Shown here: in pieces, positions 1 through 4,875 of the stretch | Layout of the letters: each line of letters begins with the position of its first letter | Position numbering within the stretch: the first letter of the stretch is position 1 | NCBI GenBank assembly: GCA_016177865.1 | Contig: JACOUJ010000165.1 | Location: forward strand, 1-14,157 | Length of the DNA stretch: 14,157 nt | Direction of reading: 5' to 3' | From: Candidatus Rokuibacteriota bacterium | Lineage (GTDB): Bacteria > Methylomirabilota > Methylomirabilia > Rokubacteriales > JACOUJ01 | The notes under the pieces: model-generated | The model's input: the letters and a program-made list of their open reading frames with translations, nothing else | Database searches by the model: none | What the model was told of the DNA's origin: nothing | Translations under genes and position numbers: made by a program

Positions 1-281
1 AGCTGGATGACCAGCTGCCGCGGCAGCGGGGCCCGCGGCGCCGCCTGCCGCTGGTCGAAGACAGCCTGCCGGGCGGCCGCGTCCTAGGCGAGCAGGCGGC
101 CGCCCTCCTCTTGGGCCAGCCGGTGAATCGTCATCCGCCCGACCGCCAGGGCCCGTGAACTTCCGCAAGAACCGGCGGCTCTTGTCATAGCTGACCTCGG
201 TCGCCGCCCACAGCGCCCGCTCCCGTACCCCGAGGGTTTGCTGCAGCCGGGGGGGTAGGCCCAGGGCCCCATCGAGGGGGA
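1..281 (-). pseudogene. Decayed transposase fragment (ISKra4 / UPF0236-like)
   Basis: Read on the minus strand from about 281 downward, the translation gives FPLDGALGLPPR, then ERALWAATEVSYDKS and FLRKFTG. After a one-base shift within GGGCCC (149-154) it continues LAVGRMTIHRLAQEEGGRL. A TAG stop (84-86) follows, and the same frame then continues AVFDQRQ to the window edge. 'FPLD..LGL', a 'Y.KS...L...TG' helix and 'TIHR...EEG' are the kind of segments seen in the N-terminal half of ISKra4/UPF0236-type transposases. That assignment is from memory. What is seen directly is an interrupted protein-like reading frame: one frameshift, one internal stop, and another in-frame stop upstream of about 285. 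It cannot make a transposase. No inverted repeats are visible because the left end lies outside the window. Confidence 0.5.
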
Positions 282-703
282 AGCTGTTGGCCCCGCCGGA
301 ACCTCAGCGGGCCCAGCAGCGTCTCCCTCCTTGTCGGAGGTACCGTACCGTCACCGCGGGGCTACCGATGTGCGTTCACGATGGCCGGAACCGGCGTTTG
401 GGATTCCCGGAACGCACCAGATCCTCCCGCCAGCCATTCAGCGGCGAGAGGTGACCGTGGACTGGACCCCCAGACCCTGGACGGGCGGTCAACTGCGGAA
501 TGGCTCCAAGTAGCCGCGCTTTGGCTGAGTCGGACGGACCGAGCGCCGGACATCACGGGCCGCGGTGGCGACAGCTTTCGAAGGCAAAGACTTTCCACAT
601 TTGTGTCCCGAACTACCCAGGAATGCATTGGGCATCCGCATGTCGTCCAAGGCGGTGCGAGCAGTTTCGCCTATTTGGCAACGCGTTCACGGTGGGCTCC
701 CCT
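282..703. other. Intergenic stretch with no convincing gene
   Basis: Several overlapping open frames cross this stretch on both strands, but none has a recognisable protein motif or a ribosome binding site. The frame that runs into the downstream regulator stays open from about 381 only because the DNA is GC-rich; its translation is low in hydrophobic order and unlike a receiver-domain N-extension. The right end leads into the candidate sigma-54 promoter at 704-719. Activator sites for that promoter would be expected here, but I see no dyad as clear as those at 2171-2256. Confidence 0.5.
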
Positions 704-719
704 GGGCACAGGTCTTGCG
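704..719 (+). promoter_or_regulatory. Candidate sigma-54 (-24/-12) promoter of the regulator gene
   Basis: The sequence GGGCACAGGTCTTGCG keeps the invariant geometry of sigma-54 promoters: GG at 705-706, ten bases, GC at 717-718. It matches TGGCAC-N5-TTGC except for the first T. Transcription would start near 730, giving a leader of about 35 nt before the GTG at 765. That is nearly the same leader length as at the export-protein promoter (2408-2423). Because the gene downstream encodes a sigma-54 activator, autoregulation is the natural reading. This is inferred from sequence only. Confidence 0.6.
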
Positions 720-750
720 ATTTTCGGGATTGCGCTACCTACTACCGCGG

Positions 751-757
751 GAGGAGG
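751..757 (+). promoter_or_regulatory. Ribosome binding site fixing the GTG start of the regulator
   Basis: GAGGAGG lies 7 nt upstream of GTG 765. An ATG at 760 is only 2 nt away and opens a two-codon frame (ATG ACG TGA) that ends across the GTG. The spacing therefore selects GTG 765, which places the first beta-strand of the receiver domain right at the N terminus and excludes the long in-frame upstream extension from 381. Confidence 0.7.
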
Positions 758-764
758 TCATGAC

Positions 765-2174
765 GTGAAAACCAGGCTGGTCCTTACAGTAACGCGGGAC
801 CCGTCGATGCAGGGCCATCTTGTCGCTTTGCTGCGGCAGTGGGGGTATGAGCCCATCCTGGCGGGTTCCGTCGACGATGCCATTGCTGCGCTCGTTCGCG
901 ATCAGTTCCTGGTAACCGTGCTTGACGCGGATGTCGACGGCGCGTCGACGTTTATGCGGCGCCTTGAGATTCAAGGCGACCGTTTTGGTCCCGTCATCAT
1001 GCTCTCCAATGGCGTAGATGTCGAGCGTACAGTCAAGGGTGACTCTCGCCTGGCTGACGACTTTGTCCCGAAACCCTTCAGGTCCGAGGACCTAGAGAAT
1101 GCGATAGAGGGAGCACTCTCGCGGCACCGCCACGGTTCGATGCCGGCCGATGAGGATCCCAACGCAAAACTGCGACAGGAGATCGGACTCTGGTGCAGCC
1201 AGAAGATGCAGAGTGTGTGGGAGATCATCCAGGAGGCGGCCCAAGTCGACGTCACTGTCCTGATTTGCGGCGAGACGGGGACGGGGAAAGACATCGTGGC
1301 GCGGGCGATTCACTGCTTCTCTCCCCGGCAGCGCCAGCCCTTCGTCAAGGTGAATTGTGCAGCAGTCCCGCGGGAGCTGCTTGAGACCGAACTTTTCGGT
1401 CATGAGCGCGGGGCGTTCACAGGCGCTCATCAGCTGAAGATCGGGAAGTTCGAATCCGCCAATCACGGCACCATCTTTCTGGATGAGATCGGGGATCTGG
1501 ATCCAGCCCTTCAGGCGAAGTTGCTCCACGTATTGCAGGACGGCACATTTTCACGGGTCGGGGGTAAGAACGAGCTTAAGGTGGACGTCCGAGTGTTGGC
1601 TGCCACGAACCAGCAGCTGGACCGGGGAGTCGCGGAGGGGCGATTTCGTGAAGATCTCTACTATCGTCTGAATGTGATCCAGATTGTGGTACCCCCGCTC
1701 CGCGAGCGTGCAGAAGAGATTCCCCGGTTAGTGAACTACTTTGTGCAGCGCTATACAAAAATATTCAAGCGGCCAGGGTTTGCGCCGGATCTGACGGCAA
1801 TGGAACGTCTGAAGCAGCACCGCTATCCAGGCAATGTCAGGGAACTGGAGAACGTTATTAAACGTATGATCGTGTTGGACGATCCATTCCTCGTGAAGTC
1901 ATTCCTGGCCGTGAGTCCGCTGGACGGCGATGGTCCGCTGAAGGCAGTGATGCCCGAAGCACCTCTCTCGCTAAAGGATATCTCACGGAGCGCAGCGCGG
2001 ACGGCGGAGCGTGAAGCTATCGCACGGGTGCTCGAGCAGACAAGGTGGAATCGGACTAAGGCAGCGAAACTCCTAAAGATCAGCTATCGGGCTCTCTTGT
2101 ACAAGATCAAGGACGTTGGGCTCGACCGTCGAGCAGCCGGAGTCGGGCAGGTCCGAGGCCCGGACGTTGCGTAG
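765..2174 (+). CDS. Sigma-54-dependent response regulator (NtrC family, PrsR-like)
   Basis: The protein has 469 residues with the full NtrC-type architecture. Residues 1-120 form a receiver domain with candidate phosphoacceptor D54, S81 and K103 (in VPKPF). The usual acidic pair after strand 1 is reduced to a single D12 (VTRDP). The AAA+ domain, about 145-380, has Walker A GETGTGKD (K175), the sigma-54 contact loop GAFTGA (216-221), Walker B IFLDEIGDL (D240/E241) and the RFREDLYYRL region (293-302). A Fis-type helix-turn-helix lies at about 412-455 (WNRTKAAKLLKISYRALLYKIK). Nothing essential for ATPase or sigma-54 contact is missing. No histidine kinase is adjacent. Its position directly upstream of the eps operon, and the sigma-54 promoters before it and before the export gene, suggest it controls exopolysaccharide production, like PrsR of PEP-CTERM systems. 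That role is inferred. Base composition is less GC-rich than in the genes from about 3600 on. Confidence 0.9.
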   Translation: MKTRLVLTVTRDPSMQGHLVALLRQWGYEPILAGSVDDAIAALVRDQFLVTVLDADVDGASTFMRRLEIQGDRFGPVIMLSNGVDVERTVKGDSRLADDFVPKPFRSEDLENAIEGALSRHRHGSMPADEDPNAKLRQEIGLWCSQKMQSVWEIIQEAAQVDVTVLICGETGTGKDIVARAIHCFSPRQRQPFVKVNCAAVPRELLETELFGHERGAFTGAHQLKIGKFESANHGTIFLDEIGDLDPALQAKLLHVLQDGTFSRVGGKNELKVDVRVLAATNQQLDRGVAEGRFREDLYYRLNVIQIVVPPLRERAEEIPRLVNYFVQRYTKIFKRPGFAPDLTAMERLKQHRYPGNVRELENVIKRMIVLDDPFLVKSFLAVSPLDGDGPLKAVMPEAPLSLKDISRSAARTAEREAIARVLEQTRWNRTKAAKLLKISYRALLYKIKDVGLDRRAAGVGQVRGPDVA

Positions 2175-2256
2175 CTATAGCTACTAAGCGCGAGTAGCTG
2201 GGCTAAAACCGCGAGGCAGGGCGACCGCATGCAAGGGTGCCGGGCCGGCGCGGTTT
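2171..2256 (+). promoter_or_regulatory. Cluster of perfect dyads, possible activator (UAS) sites
   Basis: Three dyads lie between the regulator and the export gene. First, GTAGCTATAGCTAC (2171-2184) is a perfect 14-bp palindrome overlapping the regulator's stop codon. Second, AGCTACT (2179-2185) and AGTAGCT (2193-2199) form 7-bp arms around a 7-nt spacer. Third, AAACCGCG (2206-2213) pairs with CGCGGTTT (2249-2256). They sit about 150-240 bp upstream of the sigma-54 promoter at 2408, the usual distance for enhancer sites of NtrC-type activators. A terminator is less likely because no T-run follows any stem. The binding function is inferred. Confidence 0.4.
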
Positions 2257-2407
2257 ACAGAATCGATTAGCTGACCGCGGGAGCGGCAGTAGAGCGGTAC
2301 CCCACAGTGCGTAGAAGATTCCATCTTTGGGCAAAACTCTGCAGACAGTGCGCGAGTCCGGCAGGTCTGGGTCGTGGAAACGTGTTGATCTTCTTTACGT
2401 CTGGGCC

Positions 2408-2423
2408 TGGCACTAGCCTTGCT
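2408..2423 (+). promoter_or_regulatory. Sigma-54 (-24/-12) promoter of the eps operon
   Basis: TGGCACTAGCCTTGCT matches the consensus TGGCAC-N5-TTGCW at every defined position, with GG (2409-2410) and GC (2421-2422) separated by exactly ten bases. The start site would be near 2434, leaving a leader of about 34 nt before ATG 2468. The gene immediately upstream encodes a sigma-54 activator with an intact GAFTGA loop, which supports the call. All genes to the right are on the same strand with short gaps or overlaps, so this is probably the main promoter of the operon. Confidence 0.8.
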
Positions 2424-2467
2424 CCCTTTGGTACGCAGCGACGGTCGCAGGGGAGGAGAATTGGAAA

Positions 2468-3298
2468 ATGAGCCGGCGAGACCTGCGGAAGGTGTTTGTC
2501 AGTGTCACTACGGCGTTGGCAGGAACGCTTATGCTGGTCGCAGCTCAAACAGAACGGGCTGCAGCGCAAGAGTACCGGATTGGTGTGGACGACGTGCTTG
2601 CGATCTCCGTCTGGGACAATAAGGACGTCGACCAAGTCGTCTTTGTGCGGCCAGACGGGAAAATCTCGCTACCTCTTGCTGGGGAGATACATGTCGAAGG
2701 AGTGACAGTTGCGAAGCTCGAAAGCGAGCTTAGCGAGTTGTATCGACGGACGATCAAGGGCGCCCGTGTGACCGTTGTGGTGCGGGAGATCCGGAGTCGA
2801 CCGATCTTTTTCATCGGTGGCGTGGGAAGGCCAGGTCCGATGCAGCTCACGCAGGAGCTTACCCTGCTGCAGGCGGTGTCTCTGGCGGGTGGTCCAGTGC
2901 CGGGCGCGGACCTGGAGGCGGCGTTCGTGCTGCGGAACGGCAGCGTCATCCCGGTCAATTTCACCAAGCTGATTCAGAGGGCAGATACCACCCAGAACAT
3001 CAAGCTTCAGCCGCACGACACCATCGTCGTGCCCTTGGCGGACGTCGTCTACATCCAGGGAGAGATCAAAACCCCCAGCGCTGTCAAGTTCACCCAGGAC
3101 CTTACGATGCTGAAGGCTATCGCGCAGGCCGGCGGGTTCACCAACGTGGCAGCCAGTGGACGGGTGGGTCTGGTGCGGGGAGACGGGATCAAGCGCGAAA
3201 ACATCAAGGTGAACGTGGACGACATGATGAAGGGCACGGTGCCCGACATGCCATTGAAGCCCAACGATATCATCATCGTTCCGCAGAGACTCTTCTAG
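2468..3298 (+). CDS. Polysaccharide export protein (Wza-like, Poly_export/SLBB)
   Basis: The 276-residue periplasmic/outer-membrane export protein starts at ATG 2468, with GGGAGGAG (2451-2458) 9 nt upstream. Residues 1-33 are a signal peptide: basic RRDLRK, a hydrophobic stretch to about 26, and an AAA-Q cleavage site near 33/34. There is no lipobox cysteine, so it is not acylated like E. coli Wza. The Poly_export domain follows at about 36-105 (YRIGVDDVLAISVW, VRPDGKISLPLAGEI). Two SLBB domains come next, at about 112-190 (FFIGGVGRPGPM, LLQAVSLAGG) and 195-272 (VYIQGEIKTPSAV, LKAIAQAGGF). It is shorter than Wza (about 380 residues), as is usual for the PEP-CTERM-associated export family. It would form the periplasmic conduit for the polymer together with Wzz/kinase and an outer-membrane barrel. 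The barrel gene that should follow survives only as a remnant. Confidence 0.92.
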   Translation: MSRRDLRKVFVSVTTALAGTLMLVAAQTERAAAQEYRIGVDDVLAISVWDNKDVDQVVFVRPDGKISLPLAGEIHVEGVTVAKLESELSELYRRTIKGARVTVVVREIRSRPIFFIGGVGRPGPMQLTQELTLLQAVSLAGGPVPGADLEAAFVLRNGSVIPVNFTKLIQRADTTQNIKLQPHDTIVVPLADVVYIQGEIKTPSAVKFTQDLTMLKAIAQAGGFTNVAASGRVGLVRGDGIKRENIKVNVDDMMKGTVPDMPLKPNDIIIVPQRLF

Positions 3299-3314
3299 AT
3301 GGGTGGGATGGGCG

Positions 3315-3328
3315 CGACCTCGAGGTCG
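3315..3328. repeat. 14-bp perfect palindrome CGACCTCGAGGTCG
   Basis: This perfect self-complementary 14-mer lies 17 nt after the export-gene stop, in the short stretch between that gene and the barrel remnant. It has no loop and no T-run, so it is not a typical intrinsic terminator. Its function is unknown; it may be chance in GC-rich DNA or lie near the deletion junction of the lost barrel gene. Confidence 0.3.
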
Positions 3329-3368
3329 GAGTCTCGCACCGTTCCAGCCCTGGTCCAGCCCGGGTCCT

Positions 3369-3548
3369 CGTCGGGATTGGTTTCTACCGACTGGCGACGT
3401 TCGAGGCGACTCGCTCTTGCTCACGATGCCCCTCCTCCAATGGCTGACGCTCGGGCTCGAGTACACCTACACCGATGTCAACTCCTCGGTGCCCGGCCGC
3501 GAGTACACGGAAAACCGCGCTCGGACCACGTTGAGCGGGCTCTTTTGA
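3369..3548 (+). pseudogene. C-terminal remnant of an outer-membrane beta-barrel protein
   Basis: The frame ending at TGA 3546-3548 reads LLLTMPLLQWLTLGLEYTY, then a DVNSSVPGREYTENR turn and a final strand ARTTLSGLF. Alternating hydrophobic residues, an 'xYxNR' turn and a terminal phenylalanine are the signature of the last strands of an outer-membrane barrel, including the final aromatic used by the BAM machinery. PEP-CTERM exopolysaccharide loci usually carry a full-length barrel protein (several hundred residues). Here only about the last 50-60 residues remain, without signal peptide or ribosome binding site; no more than about 70 bp separates them from the export gene. The rest appears to have been deleted. 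The left boundary is approximate. The barrel call rests on pattern, not on a search. Confidence 0.55.
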
Positions 3549-3620
3549 CGTGGCCGCCGCTGTTGACGCGGGCGTTGCTGGGAACGATCCTGTACCGCCG
3601 TCCTGTGGGCTGAGGCCCGA

Positions 3621-4235
3621 ATGTTGAGGCTGTTCCGTCACTACGTTCCGGCCACGCTGGTCGTGGTGATCGCCGGAGACATCGCGGTGATCATCGCCGC
3701 TGTCGGCCTCGCCAGCGGCCTAGGGGGGTGGATCGGCCAAGGAGCACTCTGGCCGAAGACCCTCAGCCTCATTGCGATCGTTCTGTCTGCCCTCTACCTG
3801 GCCGACCTCTACAACGTCGCCGTTGAGGTCCGTCGTCGTGAGCAAGCCGCCCGCCTCTTGTTGGCGCTCTCGGGGAGCGCGCTCGTCGCTGCTGCGGTCG
3901 GCTTTGCAATCCCAGACCTAAGGTTCGGCCGGCTGGCCTTCGGCCAGATTTTTGGCGCGGTGTCGATCGGGCTCTTGCTGTGGCGCAGCACCTGGCTGCA
4001 GCTGCGATCGAATGACCGGCTGCGCGAGCGCGTCCTCGTGCTGGGGGTCAGCCGGGCAGCAGGGGACATCATCAAACTGCGGACGATTGGGTCTAGGCCG
4101 TTCACGGTCCTGGGGTTCCTGTCCGACGATCCGGGGGCGTATGAGGAGCTGCCGCTCGTGGCCGAGCTTCTACGAAAAGCAGACGGGCAAGATCCTCGTC
4201 ACGGACATGCGCCCGAGCTGGCTGATCTTTTCTGA
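3621..4235 (+). pseudogene. N-terminal part of a broken polyprenyl-phosphate sugar transferase
   Basis: The ATG at 3621 has GAGG (3612-3615) 5 nt upstream. The product shows four hydrophobic segments at about 8-34, 48-66, 79-97 and 105-126. These are followed by the start of the nucleotide-binding-like fold that precedes the catalytic domain in EpsB/WbaP-type transferases (ERVLVLG at about 134, then VLGFLSDDPGAY). Family resemblance ends near nucleotide 4155-4165. From there this frame reads LLRKADGQDPRHG to a stop at 4233-4235, while the neighbouring frame reads SFYEKQTGKI, the expected continuation. Compared with the usual length of about 450-465 residues, roughly 50-70 residues between 'SDDP' and 'FYE' are missing. 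The lesion is therefore an out-of-frame deletion rather than a single-base error. Confidence 0.75.
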
Positions 4236-4839
4236 CGGGTTTGTCAAGACGGATCTGACGCAGACCGTTAAACGGACGCTGGACATCGGGCTCGCCTTGG
4301 CCGGGCTCATATGTGCACTGCCTGTCATGGCCTTGGTCGCGCTGGTGATCAAGCTGGACTCGATGGGGCCCGTACTCTTCCGCCAGGAGCGCGTCGGGCA
4401 GAATGGCCGGATCTTTGTTCTCAGTAAGTTCCGCTCGATGCGCGCCGATGCGGAACGGTCGGGCGCCGTGTGGGCGGCCCGGGACGATCCGCGCGTCACG
4501 CGGGTCGGACGGATCCTGCGAAAGACGCGGCTCGATGAGTTGCCGCAGCTCGTCAATGTGTTGCGTGGAGAGATGAGCTTCATCGGGCCGCGGCCCGAGC
4601 GCCCCGAGTTCGTGCGTCTGCTCCAGCACCAGATTCCGTTTTACATGGAGCGCCTCTCCGTGAAGCCGGGGATCACCGGGTGGGCTCAGGTGCGCCATCG
4701 GTATGCCGCGTCAATTGAGGATACCTTGGAGAAGCTCCAGTATGACCTCTACTACATCAAGAACCTTTCGCCGTTCCTCGACCTGCTTATTTTGCTTGGC
4801 ACCATTCAGGTCGTGCTGTTTGGCCGGGGCGCGCGATAG
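4207..4839 (+). CDS. Catalytic domain of the sugar transferase, out of frame with its N-terminal part
   Basis: Family-like sequence in this frame begins near 4165 (FYEKQTGKI). The first usable ATG is 4207, giving 210 residues. That product holds the whole phosphoglycosyltransferase domain: PSWLIFSDGF, one membrane helix (IGLALAGLICALPVMALVALVI), GPVLFRQERVGQNG, FVLSKFRSMRADAE, TRLDELPQL with the catalytic Asp-Glu pair, MSFIGPRPERPEF and KPGITGWAQV. It would transfer a sugar-1-phosphate from a UDP-sugar to undecaprenyl phosphate, the first step of repeat-unit synthesis. ATG 4207 lies 26 nt inside the preceding frame, so translation could be coupled, but no good Shine-Dalgarno precedes it. The length matches free-standing minimal transferases such as PglC, so the fragment might still be active. 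Alternatively the gene is dead, or rescued by a copy elsewhere. Confidence 0.85.
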   Translation: MRPSWLIFSDGFVKTDLTQTVKRTLDIGLALAGLICALPVMALVALVIKLDSMGPVLFRQERVGQNGRIFVLSKFRSMRADAERSGAVWAARDDPRVTRVGRILRKTRLDELPQLVNVLRGEMSFIGPRPERPEFVRLLQHQIPFYMERLSVKPGITGWAQVRHRYAASIEDTLEKLQYDLYYIKNLSPFLDLLILLGTIQVVLFGRGAR

Positions 4840-4846
4840 GGCCTCA

Positions 4847-4872
4847 ACAGGGGGAATGCTCGACAGGGGGAA
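4847..4872 (+). promoter_or_regulatory. Duplicated G-rich ribosome-binding element before Wzz/kinase
   Basis: ACAGGGGGAA occurs twice, at 4847-4856 and 4863-4872, 16 bp apart. The first copy leads into ATG 4856, which opens a six-codon frame (MLDRGK) whose TGA (4874-4876) overlaps both candidate starts of the kinase gene, 4873 and 4876. The second copy is 5 nt from ATG 4876 but only 2 nt from ATG 4873, which favours 4876. The duplication might allow translational coupling; that is inference. Confidence 0.4.
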
Positions 4873-4875
4873 ATG

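Noticed and set aside
381..764. In-frame upstream extension of the regulator (start at 381)
   Set aside because: It has no domain-like sequence, contains the candidate sigma-54 promoter, and a strong GAGGAGG precedes GTG 765 where the receiver domain begins.
2179..2199. Hairpin as rho-independent terminator of the regulator gene
   Set aside because: No T-run follows the stem, and it shares a half-site with an adjacent palindrome, which fits protein binding better.
2669..3466. 265-codon open frame on the minus strand
   Set aside because: It is antisense to the well-supported export gene, with no protein motifs and composition typical of a GC-rich shadow frame.
3299..3613. 104-codon plus-strand frame after the export gene
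   Set aside because: Its translation has no structure; the barrel-like sequence is in a different frame.
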